DNA of 64,000 nt from Paraburkholderia sp. HP33-1 (GCF_021390595.1 NZ_JAJEJR010000002.1:992001-1056000); one strand, 5' to 3'. Shown: positions 35,049 through 43,984, numbered from the stretch's first letter. Numbers and translations: made by a program. The notes: generated from the sequence alone by a model not told the origin.

Positions 35049-36344
35049 TTACGGTGCTTCTTTCTCCCGCCATTGCTCGGTGGAATCCACGTTCCCCGCC
35101 ACTGAGTACAGCACAGGCGTATTACGCGTCTTGAGGAAATCGTCAATCGTTTCCCCGCGCATTGCTGCGTAGATGTGAAGGTTGGATGTCCCAACCACCG
35201 CGCCAAGCTTCTCAAGCACGAAAAAGACAACTCCGTAGTGAATCAATCCGCGCCAATCGAGCTTGCGCACCAGATCCTTTTCCTCTGCGGTCAGCCCGGC
35301 CTCGGAAAACGTGCGTTCGGGATCGGCGAGGAACGCACGCCGATGCTCCTCGTCGATCATCTGGTGCAAGTACTTGTTCAACCGGTACGCCTTCACACTC
35401 GATTCCAGCCCGAACGGATACGTGCCCGCAAGCTTCTCCGCTCCGGCAAGTTGCCGCGCCATATGTTGGCGGTGCCGCGTCTGTGTTCCACCGGCTGGCT
35501 CCATCGCCGCGTTTTCGAGCACGAGCGTCCCGATGCCGGTCATCGAAGGCAGATAGTAGCCGCTGTGCACCTTCTTCACGTTGCCGCTCAGCGCGCCGCG
35601 CATGATGAGCCACATGATGATCTCCGCGCCTTCGAGGCCGCCCAGATGCGCATACTCGGCGTGCGTCATTTCCGCTAGCGCCTCGGGATCGTTCGTAATC
35701 GCATCGAGGAAGCGGTGGTCCCAGTCCGGGTTGTTGAATCCCGCACGCTCGCCGTGTACCTGATGCGAGAGGCCGCCCGTGGCCATCACGACGACGCGCA
35801 GGTCTTCGGGGTAGCTCTCGATCGCGCGGCGCAGCGCCTGACCGAGCTTGTAGCAGCGGCGCGCCGTGGGGATCGGAAACTGCAGCACGCCCACCTGTAG
35901 CGGGACTACGCGCGTGGGCCACCCCGTTTCCGTGCGGTCGAGCAGCGCAGACATCGGCGAGAAGAAGCCGTGGTCGAGCGGCTTGTCTTGAAAAAACGAC
36001 ATGTCGAATTCGTCGCTCATGAGGCTCGTGCCGATATGCCGCGCGAGCGCCGGATGTCCGCTGATGCCGGGGAGGTGGCGCCTGCCGCCGCCCTCGTCGG
36101 CGACCTCGTACTCGCTGCCGATGCCGAGCGCGAACGCCGAATAATGGTCGAAGAAGAACGACGTAACGTGGTCGTTATAGATGTAGACGATGGCGTCCGG
36201 TTGCTGCTCGCGCAGCCATCGCTTGACCGGCTCGAAGCTCTCGAAGATCGGCGCCCAGGCCGGGTCCTGCTCCTTGTGCGCATCATGCGCGAAACCGATG
36301 GTTGGGGTGTGCGAAACGGCGATGCCGCCAGCGATCGTGGCCAT
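35049..36344 (-). CDS. galA: Gallate dioxygenase (fused LigB/LigA-type extradiol dioxygenase)
   Basis: Class III extradiol ring-cleavage enzyme of 431 residues. The N-terminal catalytic domain (about 1-280) has IAGGIAVSHTPTIGFA, NDHVTSFFFDHYSAFA and ATGGLSHQVHGERAGF, the Fe(II)-ligand regions of the LigB fold. The C-terminal part (about 320-420) is a LigA-like domain (NKYLHQMIDEEHRRAF). This fusion and length match GalA, which opens gallate to 4-oxalomesaconate. Start at 36344 follows GGAG; the frame to 36443 is rejected. The other gal genes are not nearby, but a divergent LysR regulator is. Confidence 0.85.
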   Translation of the reverse strand: MATIAGGIAVSHTPTIGFAHDAHKEQDPAWAPIFESFEPVKRWLREQQPDAIVYIYNDHVTSFFFDHYSAFALGIGSEYEVADEGGGRRHLPGISGHPALARHIGTSLMSDEFDMSFFQDKPLDHGFFSPMSALLDRTETGWPTRVVPLQVGVLQFPIPTARRCYKLGQALRRAIESYPEDLRVVVMATGGLSHQVHGERAGFNNPDWDHRFLDAITNDPEALAEMTHAEYAHLGGLEGAEIIMWLIMRGALSGNVKKVHSGYYLPSMTGIGTLVLENAAMEPAGGTQTRHRQHMARQLAGAEKLAGTYPFGLESSVKAYRLNKYLHQMIDEEHRRAFLADPERTFSEAGLTAEEKDLVRKLDWRGLIHYGVVFFVLEKLGAVVGTSNLHIYAAMRGETIDDFLKTRNTPVLYSVAGNVDSTEQWREKEAP

Positions 36345-36437
36345 GTCTCCGGTGCTCCTTGTTTGCGGGTGATTTAAATCGATAGCGCCAATGTATGGTT
36401 GACGGGCAGCTTCGGTAAATTGACTTCTTCGCAAAAA

Positions 36438-36460
36438 TTCCATAACTTGAGGTTATGGAA
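36438..36460. promoter_or_regulatory. Perfect 23-bp inverted repeat, likely LysR operator
   Basis: Arms TTCCATAAC and GTTATGGAA are exact reverse complements around TTGAG. The core ATAAC-N5-GTTAT resembles the ATAACC-N4-GGTTAA type of site described for PcaQ. It lies between galA and the divergent LysR gene and covers the upstream candidate ATG (36455) of that gene. Confidence 0.8.
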
Positions 36461-37504
36461 AACAGCGAGTATCGATCCCGCAGGAAACCTGCGCCGAAGC
36501 CAGCCACGAATTCGGTCATGAAATCAGGCGGCAAAACGTCCACAAACGCAGACGCGGCCCGCGAGGCGGCAGAGGAAGCGCAGCGGCAACTTGCCTCGAG
36601 GCTGCGTTTTCGGCATTTGAACTGTTTTGTGGCCATTGCCCAGGAGCGCACGCTCGCGCGGGCCGCTGAGCGTTTGCATCTGAGTCAGCCCGCCGTTTCG
36701 AAGACGCTCGTGGAACTCGAGGAATGGGCGGGCGTGCGTCTCGTCGAGCGGGGTAGGAACGGCGCGGCGCTCACGGCGCAGGGTGAGCGCTTCCTGCGCT
36801 ACGCGCTCGACGCTACACGCGCAGTGGAGGCGTCCGCCGTCGCGCTGGCGCGGCAAGGCGTGCATGCGGCGGCGCCGGTGCGTCTGGGCGTGTTGCCAAC
36901 CGTAGCCTCGGCGCTTCTGCCCGCGGTGGTCCTGCGTTTCAAGGCGTTGCACCCGCAAGTCGGAGTGAAAATTCTTACCGATTCGAACGCCGAACTGCTC
37001 CGTGCCGTAAAAGGTGGGGACCTCGACTTGATGGTGGGGCGCATGGCGGAGCCGGCGATGATGGCGGGCGTGTCGTTCGAATATCTTTACACGGAGTCGC
37101 TCATTGTCGTCGTACGGACGGGGCATCCGCTTGTGAGCGAACGTGTTGCGCCTACGCTTGACGCCGCGCTCGGATTTCCGCTCGTGATCGCGGGCGAACT
37201 TACCGCACCGCGCCACCACACTGAGGCGTTCTTCGAGACGCACGGCTTTGCCGTGCCTGAAGGCGCTATCGAGACACAGTCAGCCTCTGTCGCGCGCTTG
37301 ATCGTTGCAGGTTCGGACGCCGTGTGGATCGTGCCGCAGCGGGTCGCGCAAAGCGATATCGAGGCAGGGTTGCTCGTGCAGATCGACATGCCGGCTCCAC
37401 AAGGAGTCGAGCCAATCGGAATCCTCCGGCGCAGCACGGTTACGCTCAACAAAACGGTCAGTGATCTCGCCCAGCTTTTGCGTGATCTTGTGCAGGTTGA
37501 CTAA
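36455..37504 (+). CDS. LysR-family regulator of gallate/protocatechuate genes (PcaQ/GalR-like)
   Basis: LysR protein of up to 349 residues. The winged helix (FVAIAQERTLARAAERLHLS) begins only near residue 58, so the N-terminus is unusually long. The first ATG, 36455, lies inside a perfect inverted repeat and has no proper binding site, so the ATG at 36518 (328 residues) is a credible true start. The ligand domain has LGVLPTVASALLPAVVLRF and DLMVGRMAEP blocks typical of PcaQ-type regulators. Divergent from galA with 110 bases between. Confidence 0.88.
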   Translation: MENSEYRSRRKPAPKPATNSVMKSGGKTSTNADAAREAAEEAQRQLASRLRFRHLNCFVAIAQERTLARAAERLHLSQPAVSKTLVELEEWAGVRLVERGRNGAALTAQGERFLRYALDATRAVEASAVALARQGVHAAAPVRLGVLPTVASALLPAVVLRFKALHPQVGVKILTDSNAELLRAVKGGDLDLMVGRMAEPAMMAGVSFEYLYTESLIVVVRTGHPLVSERVAPTLDAALGFPLVIAGELTAPRHHTEAFFETHGFAVPEGAIETQSASVARLIVAGSDAVWIVPQRVAQSDIEAGLLVQIDMPAPQGVEPIGILRRSTVTLNKTVSDLAQLLRDLVQVD

Positions 37505-37564
37505 CGGTCCATGCGTGTTCGTTTTTATGATTGGTTTTACAAACGAAAACTGAAGTGTTCCGGT

Positions 37565-38467
37565 TTAGACGGCGCCTGACTGGGGCGAAAGGAATCCATC
37601 ACGGAACGCCGCGAGGATCCTGTCAGAGGAATCCGCAAAATCCTCGAGCAATTGTGCGGCCGCGCGCGCCAGGACGTCGCGCCTGAGCGTATCGTACGTA
37701 CCCTCGTCAGTCAGAAGCGGCGTGACCGCATCGACCGTCGCCGACAGGGCGATTGCGCGGGTCTCGCGGCCAAGCAGCGTAGCCGCCGCCAGATCAAGGT
37801 CGAATCCGTGCGCCTCGAGCAGGTCACTGGCAATCGTCCATATCCGTTCTTCGTTTCCAGCACGCAGGTAGTGGCGAATGACGAGAAGAAGATCGGATGC
37901 GTCGGTGTTCTTGCGCGTGCGACGATCGTGCCATGCCAGAAGTTTTAGGAGGGCGAGCGCCGGAAGGGAAACGACCGGCACTACGAGGCCGTCGCCGATA
38001 TCGATATTGATCGCGGTATCAACCGCTTCGCGAAAGCCGAGCACATTCATCACGAACTCGCCCCTGGGAGGCCACGCGATTTCTCCCGCCGGTGCCTCGA
38101 CGTCACCAAAGGGCACAAGATCAAGAGGTACGGCCGCGCCAACATCCGGGTCGTGGAAGTTCAGCGAATGGCGCTTTTCCTTATGGGCCGCGAAACGCCC
38201 CGTCGCGAGCAACAGCGCAACCAGCTTGTCGTGGGCCTCCCAGCTCACTGCACATACCGCTACGTCAACGTCGCGCGTTGCCCGTTCTGCCCGAATCCCG
38301 TACACGTGCCACAGAACCAGGTCGCGCGCGGTGGCACCCGCTACGACGAAACCGGTATCCAGTTGCGCAGCGACGTCCCGCACATAGCGAAGAAGCGCAT
38401 GTGTCTCGGCCGACAAAGGGCGTTCGACACTGATCTCAAGCCTGGAGGGTTGCGAGGTGTTCGTCAT
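37565..38467 (-). CDS. AbiEii-like nucleotidyltransferase, putative type IV toxin
   Basis: Protein of 300 residues with a nucleotidyltransferase core: VVAGATARDL at about 41-50 and the acidic pair TRDVDVA with Asp66 and Asp68, then LDLVPFG. This matches the DNA polymerase beta superfamily group that includes AbiEii toxins, which inactivate tRNA or transfer nucleotides. The start at 38467 lies 32 bases inside the upstream gene, a coupling typical of AbiE pairs. Toxicity is inferred, not shown. Confidence 0.75.
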   Translation of the reverse strand: MTNTSQPSRLEISVERPLSAETHALLRYVRDVAAQLDTGFVVAGATARDLVLWHVYGIRAERATRDVDVAVCAVSWEAHDKLVALLLATGRFAAHKEKRHSLNFHDPDVGAAVPLDLVPFGDVEAPAGEIAWPPRGEFVMNVLGFREAVDTAINIDIGDGLVVPVVSLPALALLKLLAWHDRRTRKNTDASDLLLVIRHYLRAGNEERIWTIASDLLEAHGFDLDLAAATLLGRETRAIALSATVDAVTPLLTDEGTYDTLRRDVLARAAAQLLEDFADSSDRILAAFRDGFLSPQSGAV

Positions 38468-39536
38468 AGATCTGGCTGGCGACGGAAAGGTTGCGGCTGT
38501 CACCTGTGGCGACGAGATCCGCGTAGACAAGAAGCGGGTGCACGAGAGGTCGGGCAACTATTGACCCGGAAACCTTGACTGAGGAGCGAGGCCAGAACGC
38601 TTCGAGGATTTCGACGTCGCCGAAATCGTCAGGCCGCAACCGCGCTTTGAGGATGAACTCACTGGTGACGGGGCTCTGCGTGTAGATCGTTGTTCTGGAG
38701 GCCTTGAGTTGGTGAGTCAGGTCTTCAGCCGCGACCTCGCCACCAAGCCGCAGGTCTAGCAGGTCCGTAAATTTCGCGAAGTCGAATGAGCGCCACCAGT
38801 CAGGCGACGCACTGGCAAAGCGCCGCGTGCCGAGTTTGTGTCGAAGTTGGGAAGGGTAGAGGCTCACCCACTCATCGACGAACCGTTGCCAGTCCGGCAG
38901 TATCCGTTCCCCGTCCCGCTTTTCCGCGACAAGACCGCGTGCCATCAGATCGTCCACCGCCATGTTGACGGTGTTCAGGGCCACACCCGCTGACTCGGCG
39001 ATGGTCCGGTACGGCTGGGTAACAAGACCCGGTGTCGTCGCGATGGCGAACATCACCCGAAGGCCCTTGGGTGTCGTCGAACGCGCGCTCGGTACCGAAC
39101 GCACCGGCGACGGCTTGGGCCGGCCGGTGATCATGATAGTGGCTTCCGGTTCGTCGAGGAATACGTTCCCGGCCGTGTCGAGGAACCGTACCCCTCGCGA
39201 GATCAGGTCGTTAGCCTTGCCCGGTGTGAGGTAGCGCGTCACGAACACGAACTGCCGTTGACGCGCCGCCGACTTGTCGGGGAACAGCAGTGCGCGCGCA
39301 GCGACGATACCAGTCTCGCCCGCTCGCTCCTTCAGGAACACCGGCATGTCAAAATTCTTGCCGTTGACATTGAAACTGATCGCGCCGTCTACTATCGCAC
39401 CGAGGGCGGGGCGCTCACGCGCGCTCAGGCGCTTCGTGGGCCGGGCTTTGAACCGGCGTGTCGCGTGTTCGAACGCCGCGCACGCGTCCTCGAGCAGTCT
39501 TCGCTCGGAGAAAGAAAGATCTGGCGGAAGCGACAT
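38436..39536 (-). CDS. AbiEi-like antitoxin/regulator with winged helix
   Basis: Protein of 366 residues. A winged-helix region (about 157-210; TIAESAGVALNTVNMAVDDLM) supports DNA binding, as in AbiEi antitoxins, which repress their own operon. The ATG at 39536 follows a perfect AAGGAGG; upstream frame to 39749 is discarded. The gene overlaps the nucleotidyltransferase gene by 32 bases. Its own upstream region has three copies of GTACGCTTT. It is longer than typical AbiEi, so it may belong to a related subgroup. Confidence 0.72.
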   Translation of the reverse strand: MSLPPDLSFSERRLLEDACAAFEHATRRFKARPTKRLSARERPALGAIVDGAISFNVNGKNFDMPVFLKERAGETGIVAARALLFPDKSAARQRQFVFVTRYLTPGKANDLISRGVRFLDTAGNVFLDEPEATIMITGRPKPSPVRSVPSARSTTPKGLRVMFAIATTPGLVTQPYRTIAESAGVALNTVNMAVDDLMARGLVAEKRDGERILPDWQRFVDEWVSLYPSQLRHKLGTRRFASASPDWWRSFDFAKFTDLLDLRLGGEVAAEDLTHQLKASRTTIYTQSPVTSEFILKARLRPDDFGDVEILEAFWPRSSVKVSGSIVARPLVHPLLVYADLVATGDSRNLSVASQIYDEHLATLQA

Positions 39537-39856
39537 CCTGTCCTCCTTGTACGCTTTAAATGTAGTGTACTCCAAAACCATACAAATGATAAAAAACGTA
39601 CAAGCGAGCCAAGACGGTATAGTCAGATTGATACGGACACGGAAAACGTAAGAAATCGTACGCTTTCTTAATGATGTACGCTTTCGGAGAACGGCATAGA
39701 GCTGACGCACCACATCAACCGGCCGCCTTCGCGTCAACTGCCGGGTCATCCGAACGCTGAACGTGCAACGGTTACTGCGTGTTCGCTCCGTTGAAATGCG
39801 CTAGCCAGTGGTAACATTTGTTGTCAATTCCCACTCCGGCGTCGCCCCACCTCAAC
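39537..39856. promoter_or_regulatory. AT-rich divergent control region with three GTACGCTTT repeats
   Basis: This 320-base gap is markedly AT-rich near 39541-39690. GTACGCTTT occurs at 39549-39557, 39658-39666 and 39676-39684; the last two are 18 bases apart start to start. The reverse form AACGTAC lies near 39595. These are likely operator sites for the AbiEi-like regulator. On the right side, TAACATTTGTTGTCAA (39812-39827) resembles the operator ahead of the aminotransferase gene. Confidence 0.6.
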
Positions 39857-40711
39857 ATGCCAGACAGCTTCGACCAGCTCGTCGCCCTTATCCGGGCTCG
39901 CTTCCCCGAACTGAGCCCGCAGTTCCAGATGGGCGCGGGCTTCCTGCTCGATCATCCCGACGAGGTCGCGGTGTCGTCGATGCGTAAAGTTGCCGAGCGC
40001 GCGCAGGTGCAGCCTGCGTCACTCGTGCGGCTGTCGCAGCAACTCGGTTTTCCCGGCTGGAACGAATTGCGCGATCTGTTCGTCGCGCGCGTGCGCACGC
40101 GGCCCGAGCCGTTGACGAGCCGGGCGCGCTCGATGGTCAAATCGAAAGATGCGCTCGCGACCGATCTGCTGGCGGCGCAGCAGCACAATCTCGAAGCGAC
40201 CGCCGCGCATAACGGCCGCGTGATAGTCGAGGCGGCGCGGGTGTTGCGGCGCGCGCCGCACGTGCATGTGGCGGGCTTCCGCTCGTGTTACCCGGTGGCG
40301 TTCGGCCTCGTCTATGGCTACCGGCTGTTTCGTCCGTCGGTGTCGCTGCTCAACGGCGAGGCCGGCACGCTCGAAATGCAACTGCGCACGATCGAACGCG
40401 ACAGCGCGACCATCGTGATCAGCTTCGCGCCGTATTCGGTCGAAGCCGCGCGCGTCGCCGAGGCCGCGCTCGAAAAAGGCAGCAGGCTGATCGCCATCAC
40501 CGACAGCGCGGTGTCGCCGATCGCGCTGAACGCCGACAAGGTGCTGATCTTTTCGCACGAGAGCCCGTCGTTCTTTCCGTCGCTGGTGGCCGCCACCGCG
40601 ATCGCCGAGGCGCTGGTTGCGCATCTGCTCGCGCTCGAAGGCGCGGACGCGGTCGAGCAGCTCGCGCTCGCCGAACAATCGTTGCACACGAAGGGCGCGT
40701 ACGTGCCTTGA
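39857..40711 (+). CDS. MurR/RpiR-family transcriptional regulator with SIS domain
   Basis: Regulator of 284 residues: an N-terminal HTH_6 domain (about 1-77; MRKVAERAQVQPASLVRLSQQLGF) and a C-terminal SIS phosphosugar-binding domain (about 120-250; VHVAGFRSCYPVAFGLVYGYRLF). ATG 39857 is preferred to TTG 39818, which falls in the operator-like TTGTTGTCAA. It probably controls the aminotransferase and CMD genes downstream and itself, given the shared motif. RpiR proteins linked to aminotransferases often respond to amines rather than sugars. Confidence 0.9.
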   Translation: MPDSFDQLVALIRARFPELSPQFQMGAGFLLDHPDEVAVSSMRKVAERAQVQPASLVRLSQQLGFPGWNELRDLFVARVRTRPEPLTSRARSMVKSKDALATDLLAAQQHNLEATAAHNGRVIVEAARVLRRAPHVHVAGFRSCYPVAFGLVYGYRLFRPSVSLLNGEAGTLEMQLRTIERDSATIVISFAPYSVEAARVAEAALEKGSRLIAITDSAVSPIALNADKVLIFSHESPSFFPSLVAATAIAEALVAHLLALEGADAVEQLALAEQSLHTKGAYVP

Positions 40712-40759
40712 GCGTCGGCTGTTGCACGCCGCGCTCCATCTGGCGCCCCACAACATCAT

Positions 40760-40789
40760 TTGACAACAAATGTTGTATTGACGTATAAA
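40760..40789 (+). promoter_or_regulatory. Sigma-70-type promoter with internal palindromic operator
   Basis: TTGACA (40760-40765), an 18-base spacer and TATAAA (40784-40789). The palindrome ACAACA-AA-TGTTGT (40763-40776) lies between the two boxes, the position for a repressor, and resembles the motif upstream of the RpiR gene. Confidence 0.75.
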
Positions 40790-40873
40790 TACGTACCGAT
40801 TGTTGAATGTGGGTGCGACGCCCGAGCCGGCCCGCGTTCCGGCGCGCCCCGCCATCACCAGGAACTGAACACC

Positions 40874-42202
40874 ATGTCCACCGTTTTCCATCGTTCTCCG
40901 AAGCAAACCTTGCCGGTGGCCGTCGCGGGCGACGGCATCGAAATCATCGACTCCACGGGCAAGCGCTATATCGACGCGTCCGGCGGCGCCGCTGTGTCAT
41001 GCCTCGGGCACAGCAACCAGCGCGTGATCGACGCGATCAAGCGGCAGGCGCAGCAGCTGCCGTATGCGCACACGTCGTTCTTCACGACGGAGCCGGCCGA
41101 GGAGCTGGCCGACCGGCTCGTCGCGAGCGCGCCGGCCGGACTCGAGCACGTGTACTTCGTGTCGGGTGGCTCGGAAGCGATCGAGGCGGCGCTGAAGCTC
41201 GCGCGCCAGTACTTTGTCGAAAAGGGCGAGACGCAGCGGCGTCATTTCATCGCGCGCCGGCAGAGCTATCACGGCAACACGCTTGGGGCGCTCGCGATCG
41301 GCGGCAATGCATGGCGCCGTGAGCCGTTCCTGCCGATCCTGATCGAAGCGCATCACGTGAGCCCGTGCTACGCGTATCGCGAGCAGCGCGCGGACGAAAC
41401 CGAAGAGGCATTCGCGCAGCGTCTCGCCGATGAACTCGAGCAGAAGATTCTCGAACTCGGTGCGGACACGGTCGCGGCGTTCGTCGCGGAGACGGTGGTC
41501 GGCGCAACGGCCGGTGCGGTGCCGCCGGTGCGCGAGTACTTCCGCAAGATTCGCGCGGTCTGCGATCGCTATGGCGTGCTGCTGATACTCGACGAGATCA
41601 TGTCGGGCATGGGCCGCACCGGCCATCTGTTCGCGTGCGAGGAAGACGGCGTGGCGCCCGATATGCTGACCATCGCGAAGGGTCTTGGGGCGGGTTATCA
41701 GCCGATCGGCGCGACGCTGGTCAGTGATCGCATCTATCAGACGATCGTCGGCGGCTCGGGCTTCTTCCAGCATGGCCATACCTATATCGGCCATGCAACC
41801 GCGTGCGCGGCGGCGCTCGAAGTGCAGCGCGTGATCGCGGAGGACAAACTGCTGCCGAATGTGCAGGCGCGCGGCGAGCAGTTGCGCGGGCGGCTGCGCG
41901 AGCACTATGCGCAGCATCCGCACATTGGCGACGTGCGCGGGCGCGGCTTGTTCGTTGGCGTCGAACTCGTGAAGGATCGCGCGACCAAAGAGCCGTTCGA
42001 CGCCAAACTGAAACTGCATGCGACGATCAAGCGCGAGGCCTTCGCGCGCGGCCTGATGGTGTATCCGATGGGCGGCACCGTCGACGGCAAGAGCGGCGAT
42101 CATGTGCTGCTCGCGCCGCCGTTCATCTGCACGGAGCGCGACATCGACGAGATCGTGAGCCGCCTGAACGATGCGATCGGCGCGTCGCTCGCTGCCGTCT
42201 AA
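40874..42202 (+). CDS. Class III aminotransferase (PLP-dependent)
   Basis: Omega-type aminotransferase of 442 residues. PLP site: SGGSEAIEAALKLAR (about 97-111), the Asp240 in LLILDEIMSGMGRTG and the Schiff-base Lys269 in TIAKGLGAGYQPIG. Such enzymes move amino groups from beta-, gamma- or omega-amino compounds to pyruvate or 2-oxoglutarate. The ATG at 40874 is preferred to upstream extensions. It is the first gene of an RpiR-controlled unit with the CMD-like gene 30 bases after. Confidence 0.92.
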   Translation: MSTVFHRSPKQTLPVAVAGDGIEIIDSTGKRYIDASGGAAVSCLGHSNQRVIDAIKRQAQQLPYAHTSFFTTEPAEELADRLVASAPAGLEHVYFVSGGSEAIEAALKLARQYFVEKGETQRRHFIARRQSYHGNTLGALAIGGNAWRREPFLPILIEAHHVSPCYAYREQRADETEEAFAQRLADELEQKILELGADTVAAFVAETVVGATAGAVPPVREYFRKIRAVCDRYGVLLILDEIMSGMGRTGHLFACEEDGVAPDMLTIAKGLGAGYQPIGATLVSDRIYQTIVGGSGFFQHGHTYIGHATACAAALEVQRVIAEDKLLPNVQARGEQLRGRLREHYAQHPHIGDVRGRGLFVGVELVKDRATKEPFDAKLKLHATIKREAFARGLMVYPMGGTVDGKSGDHVLLAPPFICTERDIDEIVSRLNDAIGASLAAV

Positions 42203-42232
42203 GCTATCCGAACCTCTGCCTTTGCGAGAACG

Positions 42233-42790
42233 ATGATGACCGAGCGCTTGCCTCACTTCGACATGTCCACCGCCACGCCCGAACAGAAGGCGGTGCTCGA
42301 CGAAATTCTGTCCGGCCCGCGCGGCAACCTGAACGGGCCGTTCCTTGGCTGGATCCACAGCCCGGAACTCGCGCAGCACGCACAGCGCCTCGGCGCGTTT
42401 TGCCGCTACCAGACCGGCCTGTCGCTGCGTCTGTCGGAACTCGCGATTCTGGTGACCGCTACGCGCTGGCAGGCGCAGGCGGAGTGGTACATCCACTATC
42501 CGATCGCGTTGAAGGCGGGCGTTAGCGAAGCGGACGCCGAGACGATCCGCCAGGGGCGGCGCCCCGATTTCGCCGATGCCGACGACGCGCTGATCTACGA
42601 CTTCGCGAGCGAACTGTACGAGACGAAGCGGGTGTCGGACGCGACGTACGCGCAGGCGGTCGAGCGTTTCGGACATCAGGTCGTGATCAACCTGGTCGGT
42701 CTGCTCGGCTACTACGCGCTGGTCGCGATGACGCTGAATGTGTTCGACATGCGCGCGATCGGACAGCAAAGCCTGCCGTTTCCCGAATAG
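42233..42790 (+). CDS. Carboxymuconolactone decarboxylase (CMD)-family protein
   Basis: All-helical protein of 185 residues with the CMD core (LRLSELAILVTATRWQAQAEWYIH). It lacks the CxxC pair of AhpD peroxidases, so a thiol peroxidase role is unlikely and it sits with the decarboxylase-like branch of unknown reaction. Two ATGs at 42233 and 42236 are equivalent. It is co-oriented with the aminotransferase, followed by a bidirectional terminator. Confidence 0.88.
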   Translation: MMTERLPHFDMSTATPEQKAVLDEILSGPRGNLNGPFLGWIHSPELAQHAQRLGAFCRYQTGLSLRLSELAILVTATRWQAQAEWYIHYPIALKAGVSEADAETIRQGRRPDFADADDALIYDFASELYETKRVSDATYAQAVERFGHQVVINLVGLLGYYALVAMTLNVFDMRAIGQQSLPFPE

Positions 42791-42837
42791 CGTTTTTACC
42801 CACGCGCGGCTGTGTCGCCGTGGTCGCGCGCGTCAAG

Positions 42838-42879
42838 AAAAAGCCCCGGTTGCCGAACTTCGCAACCGGGGCTTTTTTT
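42838..42879. terminator. Bidirectional intrinsic terminator
   Basis: Perfect 11-bp stem GCCCCGGTTGC / GCAACCGGGGC with A-run before and seven T after, so it works on both strands. It serves the CMD gene (plus) and the DUF4148 gene (minus). Confidence 0.95.
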
Positions 42880-42909
42880 ACTGTGTGCCGCAATAACTGC
42901 TAGCGGGCT

Positions 42910-43218
42910 TCAGTTACCGCGATACGTCGAGAAGATGCGTTGCTGCACGGTCGTCGGTGCACCTGCGTCCGACGAAGCGGCCTTCACGCCGCCGACATCC
43001 TGCGAACCTTGCGTCGAAGCCGTGACGATCGTCGAGCCTTGGGGCACGGCCTTCGGATATTGGGTGTCGTTCTGGTACACGAGGCCCGCTTTCTGCGCGG
43101 CGACGAGTTCGGCGCGCACCTGAGCGCGCGTGATCGGACCGTTGGCCTGCTGCGCGAACGACACTGCCGGAACGATAAGAGCCGATGCGATGACGACTGC
43201 GGAAAGAAGCGATTTCAT
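42910..43218 (-). CDS. DUF4148 exported protein
   Basis: Small secreted protein of 102 residues. Signal peptide MKSLLSAVVIASALIVPAVSFA, then a DUF4148 region with the typical ITRAQVRAELVAAQKAGL block. The family is largely confined to Burkholderiales and has no known function. ATG 43218 follows GGAGGTCATC; a longer frame to 43263 is rejected. Confidence 0.92.
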   Translation of the reverse strand: MKSLLSAVVIASALIVPAVSFAQQANGPITRAQVRAELVAAQKAGLVYQNDTQYPKAVPQGSTIVTASTQGSQDVGGVKAASSDAGAPTTVQQRIFSTYRGN

Positions 43219-43531
43219 GATGACCTCCGATATTTGATTGTGGACTGGATCGGTGTGAATCACGTTTCCCGATCCGTTGAATGCAGTCTATTTTTTGAGA
43301 GGTCAGCAAAAAAGCCGCTTCTTTATGAAATATTGTTACCAAATTTGATATGGTGGGGCGGCGACCATCCCGCGCCGGCATCCGGAAACGCCTATGATGA
43401 AATCCGGTCCACACCCGCGCCTGCAAGCCGCACGGCACCTGCGACCGATGCCCGAGCGCGGACGGACCGCCGCGGCGGGCATCATCTTCGGTCGATCGGC
43501 GTGCGCGGCAAGGCACAAACAGGAGAGAGCA
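43219..43531. other. Divergent intergenic region
   Basis: A 313-base gap between the DUF4148 and osmC genes. The left half (about 43280-43350) is AT-rich and probably holds the DUF4148 promoter. The right half extends the osmC frame upstream but without a binding site. No RNA or repeat seen. Confidence 0.45.
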
Positions 43532-43957
43532 ATGAAGCGCAAGGCATCGGCAGTCTGGCAAGGCGGCCTGCAAAACGGCAAGGGCTCGATTTCCACCGAC
43601 AGCGGCGTCCTGAAGGACACTCAGTACTCGTTCGCGACGCGCTTCGCGGACGGCATCGGCACGAATCCGGAGGAGCTGATCGCGGCTGCGCATGCGGGGT
43701 GTTTCTCGATGGCGTTGTCGGCGGAACTGGGCAAGGCCAACATCACGCCGGAGCGGATCGGCACTACCGCCACCGTGACGCTCGACAAGGACGGCGGCGG
43801 CTTCTCGATCACCGCGGTGCATCTCGACGTGACCGTGAAGATTCCAGGCGGAGACAAGGCCGCGTTCGACAAAGCCACTGCGGACGCGAAGGCCGGTTGC
43901 CCGGTGTCGAAGGTGCTGAACGCGACGATCACGATGGATGCGAAGCTGGAGACCTGA
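43532..43957 (+). CDS. osmC: Organic hydroperoxide reductase OsmC
   Basis: Thiol peroxidase of 141 residues that reduces organic hydroperoxides. Both redox cysteines are in their family contexts: Cys57 in AAAHAGCFSMAL and Cys123 in KAGCPVSKVL. The overall pattern follows OsmC of Escherichia coli more than Ohr. ATG 43532 follows AGGAG; the upstream extension to 43394 is dropped. It ends in a terminator. Confidence 0.93.
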   Translation: MKRKASAVWQGGLQNGKGSISTDSGVLKDTQYSFATRFADGIGTNPEELIAAAHAGCFSMALSAELGKANITPERIGTTATVTLDKDGGGFSITAVHLDVTVKIPGGDKAAFDKATADAKAGCPVSKVLNATITMDAKLET

Positions 43958-43984
43958 GCCTCGGCTGCAGGAGTCACGCAACGA

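Noticed and set aside
37505..37564. Weak inverted repeat TTCGTTT / AAACGAA between the LysR and AbiEii-like genes
   Set aside because: The stem is AT-rich with a long loop, so a terminator cannot be supported.
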